Below, piece by piece: positions 12,101 through 22,126 of a DNA stretch of 64,000 bases. Position 1 is the first letter of the stretch. The number at the start of each line of letters is the position of its first letter. This DNA is from Pristionchus mayeri (taxonomy: Eukaryota > Nematoda > Chromadorea > Rhabditida > Neodiplogasteridae), in NCBI GenBank assembly GCA_036245805.1, contig BTRK01000006.1:22538365-22602364 (forward strand), given 5' to 3'. Below the pieces are notes generated by a model, which was not told where the DNA came from, made no database searches, and was given only the letters and a program-made list of their open reading frames with translations. A program made the position numbers and the translations under genes.

Positions 12101-15100
12101 AATATAAAAAAAAATGGATGGAACCGCCGTGACTAGAGGATTTCAAGTATGTAATTTCATCTAATTACGACATCAAACTTTTGAGAAAACTAAAAATAAC
12201 CGCTCAAAACACATGAAAACGCGAGGTTGGGCGAGACAATGAAACTGCCAGGGGGCGTGGGATAGAGGCAGAGGAGGGGACTGCCAGAGGGTCTGAGGTC
12301 AAGTGAAGGAGGAAGATCGGACGATAACACGGCAAATTAGGTTCAAACGGAGCACTATTTGCAACATTTCTCAAAAGTTTGATGTCGTATTTAGATGAAA
12401 TTGCATACTTTAAATCCTCTCGTCACGGCGGTTTCATCCATGTATTTGCTAAGCTCGCTTTTGATGGAGCGAAAAGTTGAATTTTTAAATAGAAAAATAT
12501 GATAATTGAAATACACATGCGTGTTCGCCATTAAATTTGACCCCAGAAAACTTGGTCCACTACTTTTAGCGCTCAATTGAGCTGTGGAAAACCTCAAAAT
12601 GTGAAAACGACGCAACGTCGTCTGGAGCCAACAGAAGCTCTACGTACAAAATGAGTAGGCCTATCTTCATCAGCGCCATCGATAACCCCAAATCACTCAA
12701 AATTGGAAAATGGACTTTTTTGCTGTGCCAAAATATTTCGGATCTGCTCGACTTTTAGGCAAACGCTCTCATATTCAGCGCGTCACACGAAATTAGGGGT
12801 CAGAGATACGGCTTCCTAAGGTCGATTTTCAAACTCTACGTGAAAAGTTACCCCTAGGGGCATCTTAAAATCAACACTTTATTTTTCACTGTACGGCTCA
12901 TAGGTAGAATTGTTCAGTTCTCTCAGATAGTCACTCATAAGCACAAACATTCCAATCGTTCATTGGCTTATGCCTACGTCAAGTCTGCTTGGTCAAATAT
13001 CGGAATTTTGCAGTTACCTGCTACAAGTGTAACAAGGAAGGCCACTTTCAAATAAACTGCCCGAACGATGCAGCTGATGTTATAACTCAGGACGTGCGAG
13101 CTCTCCTGGCGAGCTGTCAAGGACAATATGGTAAGGGACGCAACAGCGATGGCAGAAAGAAAAGCCGCAAGAATAAAAAATGAGGAATATCTATAGGCCG
13201 TTCATAATTCCGTTTATCCAGGATTTTCTGGCTGCTGTTTAGCTAGTTCGTATTTGTTCTATCCCTTGTGCAAATCTCAAATCTTATTCGTTATAGAATG
13301 TACAGAAATTTTACAGTATAGATAAATTGTTTGATGACGAAATGTTTTCGAGTGCGCACATTGGATCCCTGTATGGGCGTATTATAATCGTCGCAAAGGT
13401 ACCATTCGAAATATTGTGTTTAGGCCAACCTCAAACTGCCCTTCGGCCTCAAATCATCGCCCCCTTGGCTAGCAGCACTCCTCGAGGATCGACGGTCGGT
13501 AGAATATTATTTTTACGTTGTTAGATCAATAGTTGTCTCGCTTAGATTGATCAGCTGCCATCTCCGTCGATCAGTGGATCTTCAATTGCCGATCATTCCA
13601 AGAACAATCAGCTGGCTGCTTTTCACCAGAATGTCGTTTCAACAACGATGATGCATCAGCCTACGAACGTTGATGGTGGTCTTTCCAATGGCGTGCTTAA
13701 CTTGTCACAGGACGCGAGTCACTCTAATCCTCTCAATTCTCCACGAGTTTCCAGTCCAGGTCAGTTTGTGGGTGTTCGAAATAGCCTTTCGACGATCACT
13801 ATTTGAGTGCGTACATGAATCTTGTCTGAAGAAGGCACGCGAATTATTATTTTTCCGCATCTAGATTTTGAGATACGCTCTCTGCAGCTCCGACTGAAGA
13901 AGATATTCAGTCCAGACTCAAGAAGAGCTTGGAGATGAAGGGGGCTAAGGAACAGAAGTCGAAAAATGACGAGGTATTTGGCAGACCGCAGTGTGAACTT
14001 ATTCGAATTGATTATCTTTGCAGCAGGAATTATCGGTCCCTCCTTCACTGCATACCGACTCTCATCAACGGCTGGTGGAAAATGCTGCAGTCAATGGGGT
14101 GAGGATGCCCCTTATGTTTGTAGGTTCATCGTTCACTGCAGCCTAGCGCACTGAGCTCATTGGAGATTGAGCAGTCAGTGGAGGAGACATGTGAGAGAAA
14201 GATGGAGGAAGAGAAGCACTCGGGACAGGAACCCGACCAGCAGTTCCAGGAATTGACTAGGCAGATCGAATCGAAGGGTGATGACGACAATCGGGAGATC
14301 TCACCCGATGCATCGGAGATGAACAGACTATTCGCTGGAACGGTAAGAATAGGTGATGTGCTTTATTATATAATATAGAGGTTTGGAGTGGATCAATAAA
14401 CTTGTTAACTTGGTGTTTACTTGCATTTTTCTTTAGGGACAGGGGGCGTTGCCCCCGGGAATACTCGCGGAACAAGAGACACCCACTATCATGCAGCCTC
14501 CTCCCGTGCTTACTCTCGTCGCTGCAGCTGACTTGCCACTCAATCAGACTCAGTTGCCACCTCCTGATGGGCAAGCTGTTCCCCAAGTGTCTGAGTCCGT
14601 CAATCGAACGTACCCGTCATCTTCCAACGACACTATGCTCACTCCCATCACGGAAGCATCTCAGGTAGTGGTTAATAGATTATAATTTCAGGATTTTCCT
14701 AAAATTCGCTTGTGCAGAATGCATTTCGAATTTGATTTTTGAAGGAAACATTTGCCACGAAATCAACGGCTATCTCGGAGTGCGATACTCACGGACTGAC
14801 CAACATATCAACGGATAGCGTATTCGAAGAAAATGCTCAGGAGAACCAGGCAAGGAACTGTTTGATTCATGAAGTGGAATCCAAGAAGTGGCTCGTAATG
14901 TTGTGAATCCTCAGACGCCGCTAGGCAAGGACTTCTCGCAGCAAACGATTACCCATTCGCCCGAGCAGACCACTCCGAACGCAGATGATATTACCTTCAG
15001 CCAGAGTCCAACGGAGGTGGAACAACGAAAGGTAATAAGCGAGGGAGAATCAATTTATTGTCGATTACAATTATATCTGTTTGACAGTTTACTGATGTAT

Positions 15101-18100
15101 TTGTAATATAATGAACTACCCGTTGTAGGAGGACGATCTTACAGCCTCTTCTCATTTCTCTTTGCACGCCGAGCCCAGCGGAACTGCTGTGAGCATTTCT
15201 CCAAGCTGTTGACCTACTCGAGCGTCGAATTGAGCTTTGTTATTTGCAGGCGGCGCATCCTCCAATTCCTTCAATGCCCAATGATTTCTCCCAGTCTGGC
15301 GCAACCATTTCTGCAACCGCAGCTGTCGAGGTAAGCACAATGAGTTGGCGGAGATAATATATAGCTGCAGCAGTCCACCACGCATCAACAAACTGTCGAG
15401 CAGCTGAATGCAAACCGTACTGAGTCTGAAGTGAGACCCAATGTAATCCACAGCCCGATTTTACGGGTGGAAGGGGGCCGTAAAATGGGAACCCGCAACC
15501 CATTTCGCAGAAACTGGCGGATTGCGAAGAAGGCGAGGGGGGTGTTCGCCTCACGGAATCCCCCCTCGCCTTTATGGGGACCGTGGATTTCAATACCTGC
15601 ACCATTTATAATATACTAATGCATTCAGTGCCCAAAATATTCTCATGTTATCGATGCATTTTTATTTCCTTTAGATGAAGGAGCTCGTCACGTCGTGTGG
15701 AGTATCGTATAAGTTCTCGCCGACGAAGGAAGAAGTATGGACTCTTGTTGCATTAAAACATAGTTTTAGATTAAGGTCATTACCACGAAGAAAATACTCT
15801 TAGGTACATCGTAACCTACTTTATTAAAATGCAGGTCCACATTTCCTCGTCCAACGAAAATGTGAAAGAAGTCCATCAGTCTGTTCAGGGTGAATCTAAT
15901 GCGCTGGATGTATGTTTTTTTATTATATTATCTTGGAGATTGATGCATTGTTCAGTCATTCCTCTCTATCATCGGCACGTCGGGCACTGATACAGGAGTC
16001 GTTCATCCAAATGGACACAATACGGAGCAGGTATGCATTTGTCTCTAGTCAGGATCATCGGTACTCTATAGGCTGCTTCTTCTTCGAACCCTGCGTGGAC
16101 AACGCAATCAGAAGGAGCCAAATCGATTGTGAATAGTAATACTGGTGAGTAGAATCCAAGCGATTGATTGTGTTTTCATCATCTTTATAATAAAGACTAT
16201 TCCAGATGTGCACTCGATGGCGAGCGAGGGAGGAGATGTCGCCAGCGATATGAGAGTGGGCCATTCGGTTATTGATGTCGGCCTTATTTACTCCATTCAA
16301 TATTCGTATTGTTATCTTCCACAGGACATGACGATGCACGTCGATGCTCAATCCATTCCTTATGTGCCATCCTCCGCAATGACGACGCCTGATCCGAACT
16401 ACAATGAACAGCAGCAGGCCGCCCAGATGCATCAGTCTATCCAATCGGGAAATGGGGTTAGTGCTCGATGGGGTGATGACGGTTTCAACCTCCTCATTTT
16501 TGCAGGTATCGGTGGAACAGAATGAGTGGAGCATGGGCGGCCCTTCGGAGCACCAATTTCCAGTTCAGGAAAATTCTCAGCAATATCAGTCCGGAGATTG
16601 GAACCCTCAGGTAATTTGCTAATATTACGAACACCATTGTTCCGGGTATTTCAACAAGTTTTGCTTTTCAGCTCGCACAATTCAATGTGGGGTGTGATTC
16701 GGAGAAGCAGCAACACCAATCCATCGATCCACCTCCTCCGGTAAATATGGTAGTTCATGTGCTTAATTACTGCTTGAAATCTTGATTCGGCCAAATGTTT
16801 AAATGAAGATTGCAGGGATGACTGTACGAGTGTTAGCTTTGTAAATATAACCATAGTTTTCGGAAAACAATCTTCAGTAACATTTTTCAGCGCATTCCTG
16901 CGTACATTGACCCATTCGATGCTCAGCGGCAGTCGAATGCTCAGATGAACTCGCACCAAGTACAGCATCATTCGTTCGGAGCAAACGAGGCGGCGCCTTG
17001 TTTCGGAACCACAAATCAGAATGCCCAGCAGCATGGTGGTGGATTTGGACAATCGAACAAGACCTATGGACTTAACCAAGACCAGGGAAATCAGAATTCC
17101 TTCCATCAACAAAGCAACAGAGGCAGTCAAGATTTCCGGAGGGGCGGGCAGCGTGGAGGCAGAGGAACTGGAAGAGGATCGCATAGTGGAGGCAGTGGTT
17201 TCGGAGGATTCAGCGGCGGTCAAGAGAATCGTACAGGTACATAATATATTTAACAATATCGATTTATCAGGTTGATGAAAAAGTTTCTTTAAAAAATTAA
17301 TTCCGGAGTTTATATCTTGTTTCGGTCTTGCGCAATCCTGATATAGGGTTTTTTTCATTATATTAATGGACCGCTCCTTACGATAAAGATTCACTGTTCC
17401 TCTCAGAGCCACACTTTATAAAATGCTGATCTCGAAATTTGATCAACGAAATCGGTCTTTTCCTCATAAGATTTCCGCGACGTTACGAAACTACCCTTTC
17501 AAGGGTTCGGTGGAAGCATCAACCGCTTTTTTTTCTCCAAAAGATCGAAAGCGTAATGCGTTTCTATTAAATTGTTTGATAGTTTTTTTGTGGAATACCC
17601 AAAAAGTTAGTTTGCAAATTTTCGGTTAGCATTATTTTTCTAATGATCAACGTTCGATCGATTCGATATAAACACCAATACTGCGTCAAATAATGCCAAA
17701 GTAGTTTTTTTTGCATAAGTGATGTATTTACATGAAAACTTGAAAAATGCCTTATAAAGAAACTTTTGCACCAACCTAATAGCTTTTTAAGTTACGATCG
17801 ACGTTAAAATGTTCTTCTTCAGGTACTCATCAGCAGCAGAAAAGTGAATTCGCGCAGAATGCAAGTGGATTCGTTCAGAATACCAACAGTTTCAGAGGTG
17901 AGAAGGTATTATTTACCTACTATTTCTCCTGTTTAAGGTGGTGACAACTGTCAACAGAGAGGCAACCTGTCGAGATCGATTCGTGGCAGCGTCGAGTCTG
18001 CGAGAGGGGCCCCATCACGTGAGTATTTTTGAACAAACGCCAAAGTGTAACAGCCGACGAACAATTTTCGAATTTCTTGAAATCATATACTAGATATTTG

Positions 18101-18142
18101 AACAGAGATTTGAACTTTCCAGGCAGAGGCTTCGCTAATTGA
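3194..18142 (+). CDS. pgl: PGL-family P-granule scaffold-like protein with CCHC zinc knuckle and RGG region
   Basis: PGL proteins self-assemble into germline P granules through an N-terminal and a central dimerisation domain and bind RNA through C-terminal RGG repeats. Seen here: SYFF near residue 24, CVILVDDLR near residue 97, a helical central region containing APLLEESDLNKK, then CYKCNKEGHFQINC (C-x2-C-x4-H-x4-C, about residue 567), a long Q/N/S/P-rich disordered stretch, and GGQRGGRGTGRG near residue 1355. Total is about 1440 residues, roughly twice the length of Caenorhabditis PGL-1; the knuckle is not a usual PGL feature. Exons: 3194-3230, 3342-3460, 3505-3558, 3603-3666, 3710-3898, 3971-4124, 4208-4330, 4510-4594, 4686-4760, 4807-4944, 5076-5163, 5210-5307, 5350-5427, 5516-5633, 7055-7194, 7243-7332, 7387-7429, 13014-13130, 13424-13494, 13546-13759, 13865-13974, 14024-14098, 14142-14342, 14437-14664, 14745-~14849, ~14888-15031, 15129-15188, 15250-15330, 15371-15430, 15675-15734, 15835-15909, 15956-16030, 16072-16144, 16206-16267, 16325-16456, 16506-16610, 16672-16740, 16891-17236, 17823-17897, 17938-18018, 18123-18142. 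The join at 14849/14888 is not resolved; all others keep phase. Family assignment is by motif memory, not alignment. Confidence 0.7.
5648..6978. mobile_element. TA-flanked foldback element (Tc1/mariner-like), copy 1
   Basis: Termini are CAGTATCGCCGGAAAGTATT and its inverted match, flanked by TA (5646-5647 and 6979-6980). The arms of about 610 bp are nearly identical; the spacer is near 6300. There is no transposase. It sits 14 bp inside intron 14 of the PGL-like gene, just after the donor at 5634. Internal motifs TTGCGTAGTGATGACG and TTTGCCCTCAGGGCAC are shared with the elements at 30249 and 60060, so the three form one family. Confidence 0.85.
7719..7848. repeat. Perfect 60-bp hairpin with 10-base loop
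   Basis: Left arm 7719-7778 and right arm 7789-7848 are exact reverse complements by eye, with loop GCGATATCGA. The arm starts CGTTAGGAGCCACAATATTG. It is inside the Harbinger-like element. Perfect pairing suggests recent origin or active correction. Confidence 0.85.
7862..8945. mobile_element. Innermost 1.08-kb foldback
   Basis: Arms from about 7888-8400 and 8450-8930 pair closely, for example GACTTGGCACTGGCC on the left against GGCCAGTGCCAAGTC on the right. Terminal ACTATCTGA resembles the terminus of the outer element at 7526, so it may be a relative. Arms contain the GC-rich run CGCGCGGTCGCGGGCGCG. Exact ends are uncertain by a few bases. Confidence 0.6.
9535..10810. mobile_element. Mariner-like element remnant inside the nest
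   Basis: Inverted termini TCAGGTTGGAACA and TTAGGTTGGAACA are flanked by TA (9533-9534, 10811-10812). This terminus and size (1.28 kb) fit mariner elements. The only sizeable open frame (9528-9812, minus strand) shows no DDE motifs I can recognise, so a functional transposase is absent. Confidence 0.6.
11205..11376. mobile_element. 172-bp hAT-like MITE with triple CCGGGGGTGT repeat
   Basis: Ends CATAGGTGGGC and GCCCACCTATG are inverted. The same 8 bp TTGCACAC lie on both sides (11197-11204, 11377-11384). The interior has three copies of AAAACCGGGGGTGT and a G11 run. It interrupts the right arm of the outer foldback, so it is a young insertion. Confidence 0.8.
11781..12771. mobile_element. 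TA-flanked foldback nested in the right arm
   Basis: Ends TGAGGGCGTTTGCC and, inverted, TGAGAGCGTTTGCC are flanked by TA (11779-11780, 12772-12773). Arms of about 440 bp pair, for example GGGGTTATCGATGGCGCTGA at about 11857 against its complement near 12675. No coding frame. Confidence 0.7.
15458..15570. repeat. Two small hairpins in a PGL intron
   Basis: ATTTTACGG (15458-15466) pairs with CCGTAAAAT (15478-15486), and GGCGAGGGGGG (15532-15542) pairs with CCCCCCTCGCC (15560-15570). Both lie in the intron between exons 15371-15430 and 15675-15734. Probably a degraded small inverted-repeat element; no target duplication was found. Confidence 0.5.
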
Positions 18143-18352
18143 TCATCGAGCATCAAGCTTTCATAATAGCTCCATAGTACTCTGTTAGTAGTGTAATTTT
18201 CGTGAATCAGAACCCTATTATATCCATGTTAACTTTTTAATGTTATCCTATTTCATCCATTGAAACAGTTTCTCAAAGAATATCATTATATTTTCTGTAA
18301 ATCAATTGTTCTATCTACTGAAGTATGTACCAGTTTGTTCGTTTTTTATTTG

Positions 18353-18358
18353 AATAAA
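18353..18358 (+). terminator. Likely polyadenylation signal of the PGL-like gene
   Basis: AATAAA lies 211 bases after the stop codon at 18142, at the end of an AT-rich 3' region. No other canonical signal is nearer. Confidence 0.55.
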
Positions 18359-18491
18359 GTCGATTGCCCGGCACGACATTCACAATTGTAGTCGGAGCTG
18401 TATGATATGTCTAGCTAATGGATAAGTATACCTACGGCAGAGGTACTAATGGATAACTACGCCTGTAAATCTGCCCCCAAATCTGTATTAA

Positions 18492-20325
18492 AACCCGTTC
18501 TCCGTAAGACTGCCGCGAAGGGGGGGGGGGGGTATGGGTGGCACAACTCTGTCAAAATGATCGCCCGGAGCTCAAACTTTGGGAATATGACCCATAAGGG
18601 CAAATAACCTTTCAACCGGAAGCGTGACCCGAAATATAGATTTTTGATCTACCGAAATCGATTTTTCAAACTTCTGATTTCGGTATTCAGTGATAGCTCA
18701 TTCGAAAGAGCATGAAAAGTTATGTAAGAATCTCGAAAGAGAGTAGAATCCATCAACGTTGACGTCAGTTAAATCTCGACAACTTCGCATTTTCATCACT
18801 TTTGGTAGATCAGGGTATGAATGATCAAGAAGTTGTCATTTCCGCACTCCAATTCCATGACATATTATGTATTTTTTACCCCTTAATAAAATGAAGCTCT
18901 AAAATTACCATATTTTCACGGTCATCGAACTCAGAATCCCACGCAACCGTGACCTACTCACAGACGAAAATTTTTGCACTTGCCATTTAGGTTTCGTGTA
19001 GTAGCTCATTCGAAAGATCACGAAAAGTTATGTGTGAATCTCGAAGGAGACCAGAATCCAATAACGTTGACGTCAGTTGTATCTTATCATTTGAAAATCT
19101 CACTTCGAAACTATATATTTATATATTTTATCTACGCACGAAAGCGCAACGAGATACGAATAATTGATAGAATAACCGTACAGATAATTGACTCTCCTCA
19201 TGCTGAGGATATAAGTAATAGAGCTACGTGACGGTAGGAGGGTACAATACTGAAAATACATAAATCTAGTCAACTGTTCTCATCTGTCTTCTTCTGGTCT
19301 GCATATAAGGAGGGAACCGAGGAGGAGGCACTCGAGTAGACCAGGTAGACTATGCTCCGAGAAACAGCATCCGTAGATCTCTAAGGGTGGGGGGGGGGGG
19401 GGTAGAAAAAAAAACTATGTGAAGTTTTCAACCAAACCATGTTCATATTTCATTTTGGTGACCTGGGATATCAAAATTCGAATTCTACGCATTAAAATAC
19501 GCCAGAGAATGCAAAACTCGTACATTTTTCAAAAACATGTTGAAACTCCATTTTTCTGTTGACAAATTTGGCCTGAAAAATTGCGAAAAAGTTTAAAATT
19601 TGAAATATTTCGTCAAATACATTTTCTGGCGTATTTTAATGCGTAGAATTCGAATTTTGATATCCCAGGTCACCAAAATGAAATATGAACATGATTTGGT
19701 TGAAAACTTCACATAGTTTCGAAGTGAGATTTTCAAATGATAAGGTATAACTGACGTCAACGTTGGTGGATTCTGGTCTCGTTCGAGATTCTTACATAAC
19801 TTTTCGTGATCTTTCGAATGAGCTACTACACGAAACCTAAATGGCAAGTGCAAAAATTTTCGTCTGTGAGTAGGTCACGGTTGCGTGTTATTCTGAGTTC
19901 GATGACCGTGAAAATATGGTAATTTTAGAGCTTCATTTTATTAAGGGGTAAAACATACATAATATATCTTGGAATTGGAGTGCGGAAATGACAACTTACA
20001 ACTTCCTGATCATTCATACCCTGATCTACCAAAAGTGATGAAAATTCGAAGTTGTCGAGATTTAACTGACGTCAACGTTGATGGATTCTACTCTCCTTCG
20101 AGATTCTTACATAACTTTTCATGCTCTTTCGAATGAGCTATCACTGAATACCGAAATCAGAAGTTTGAAAAATCGATTTCGGTAGATCAAAAATCTATAT
20201 TTCGGGTCACGCTTCCGGTTGAAAGGTTATTTGCCCTTATGGGTCATATTCCCAAAGTTTGAGCTCCGGGCGATCATTTTGACCGAGTTGTGCCATCCTA
20301 CCTGCAGTCTTACGGAGAACGGGTT
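18492..20325. mobile_element. TTAA-flanked foldback element, 1.83 kb
   Basis: Ends AACCCGTTCTCCGTAAGAC and its inverted match are bordered by TTAA (18488-18491, 20326-20329), as for piggyBac-type insertion. Arms pair over about 900 bp around a centre near 19545. Each arm holds two copies of an 80-bp unit that begins GCTCATTCGAAAGA and ends with the palindrome TGACGTCA. No transposase. Confidence 0.7.
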
Positions 20326-20329
20326 TTAA

Positions 20330-21412
20330 AACGCAGTCTCTGTAAGAGCGTCAGATCTTTGATGGGAAATGGCACAATCTTTCAAAATCATAGCTATGAG
20401 CTCATATTTGGTGGGTAGACTCAATAGGGGCCCAACAATAATTTCCCTAAATTTTGATCTACAATTATCGATTTTTTCGAAAATTTTTATTTTTGATATT
20501 AGGCCATCATGTTATATATCATTCGAAAGAGCATGAAAAGTTATGTCAGCATCCATGTTTTCATGTCGATTGATCAATGTATGCTCTTGCAGCATGCAAT
20601 AATGTGCCGGAAAACAGTGGTTAGACGTTTTGATAGATTGAGAGAAAATGTTCCAATCAATAGCACCTCCTGGAAACTTCATATAATATGTAAAATTCAT
20701 AGCGGAATCGATTAAGACTATTCCCGAGAAAGTACGAGGTACCGAAAATATAGTTTTCCTCGAACAGCTGAGACGCTGTTCTGTCGCAGGTTCGATCACT
20801 CTCGGATGCATACATTTTTGCCCGCTCTTTTTGCATACTTTGACATATTTCGCATATTTATATATTAATAATTTGAAGATTCCCTATGATCACACGGTTC
20901 AAAAACAATTTTGGAAGCCGGCAAAAATATATGCATCCGAGAGGGATCGAACCAGCGACAGAACAGCATCTCAGCTGTTCGAGGAAAACTCTATTTTCGG
21001 AACCTCGTACTTACTCAGGAATAGTCTTAATCGATTCCGCTATGAATTTTACATAGCAGTTTCCAGGAGGTGCTAAGTTTCCAGGAGGTGCTATTGATTG
21101 GAACATTCTCTCTCAATCTATCAAAACGTCAAACCACTGTTTTCCGGCACATTATTGCATGCTCCAAGAGTATACATTGATCAATCGACATGAAAAATGG
21201 ATTCTGACATAACTTTTCATGCTCTTTCGAATGATATATAACATGATGGCCTAATATCAAAAATAAAAATTTTCGAAAAAATCGATAATTGTAGATCAAA
21301 ATTTTGGTAAATGATTATTGGGCCCCTATTGAGTCTACCCACCAAATATGAGCTCATAGCGATGATTTTGAAAGATTGTGCCACACCCTCCAACGTTCTT
21401 AGGGAGACAGAG
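20330..21412. mobile_element. Second TTAA-flanked foldback, abutting the first
   Basis: Arms pair from both ends towards about 20870-20930. TTAA at 20326-20329 serves both this element and its left neighbour; the right TTAA is 21413-21416. It shares the ATTCGAAAGAGCATGAAAAG motif with the neighbour, so the two are related. Each arm includes a tRNA-like stretch with GGTTCGATC (about 20754-20810 and 20932-20990). No coding frame. Confidence 0.65.
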
Positions 21413-21416
21413 TTAA

Positions 21417-22126
21417 AAATCAATGAGGAGAGTACAGTATCTCGAATTCGCCTGCAGCGTCAATGAAAATTAAAAATTTTGCTGCGCGATTCGTAGGCAT
21501 CCGTATCACTTCGGACAAAGTGATACCTGATCGGATAAGCGCTCCCTACACTTCCACGTTGCCAGTTTAGCTACACAGAAGTTCGTGGGATTCCTTTTTT
21601 TAATAGGTGTTCTTGATTAGAATTCTCTTGTAAGAATTAAAAATTGAAAGTTGGAATGAAACCCTCTCCCTGTCATCTTCCAATAACGTTCAGTTTTTCA
21701 TTATAATGAGGCAGACACAGAACTAGAAGTCAACTCTTGATTCGCTTCGACAGCTTCATTCTCCTCTGTCCTCCATTCTTTCTCCATCGCTTCCTTCCTC
21801 GTTTCTCTGCACTCTCTCCCTGGTACGTGTTCTCTCGTCTAGCAGAAGTCGGACGAGTCAGATCTCAGTAGTGTGTAATCAGGATGAGGGAAGGGGCTTT
21901 CCGTCTCTCGCTCTCTCTTTCCTACTCTCTAGCCGATGCAGACAATGGCTATTCCGCTCTAAACAACATTTCGCCTCTTTAGGCCAATGTTTAGCTATAT
22001 TTAGTCCTCGTTCAGATTTTACCCAATAATCTCTTTCTTTTTCACTTACGGCTACTCTTTCTCTTCAGCCGTGATCAACATAATCGAATGCGTGGATTGT
22101 GAATTATCTCTGGGAGTGAATGAAGG
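21417..22126. other. Intergenic, pyrimidine-rich upstream region of the sterol reductase gene
   Basis: No exon supported. The stretch 21750-22080 is rich in CT runs. An acceptor-like CTTTCTCTTCAG ends at 22070; it may be the trans-splice or 5' UTR splice site of the next gene. A short upstream ORF begins at 22120. Confidence 0.4.

Larger units (their letters stand above)
7526..12936. mobile_element. Outer foldback of a nested element island filling PGL intron 17
   Basis: Left end GAGTGACTATCTGAGAG and right end, inverted, the same; the direct repeat ATAA flanks both sides. The arms are broken into pieces by later insertions. Left arm pieces: 7526-7587, 9075-9534, 10811 to about 11065. Right arm pieces: about 11105-11204, 11377-11780, 12772-12936. 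For example GGTAACTTTTCACG-like sequence at 9085 pairs with 12840, and TTGAATAGAATTCTCAATGG at 11570 pairs with 9510. The intron is 5.6 kb, almost all of it this nest. Confidence 0.75.

Noticed and set aside
16651..17412. 253-codon minus-strand frame
   Set aside because: It overlaps the RGG and Q/N-rich exon of the PGL-like gene, whose exon borders and phases are consistent on the plus strand.
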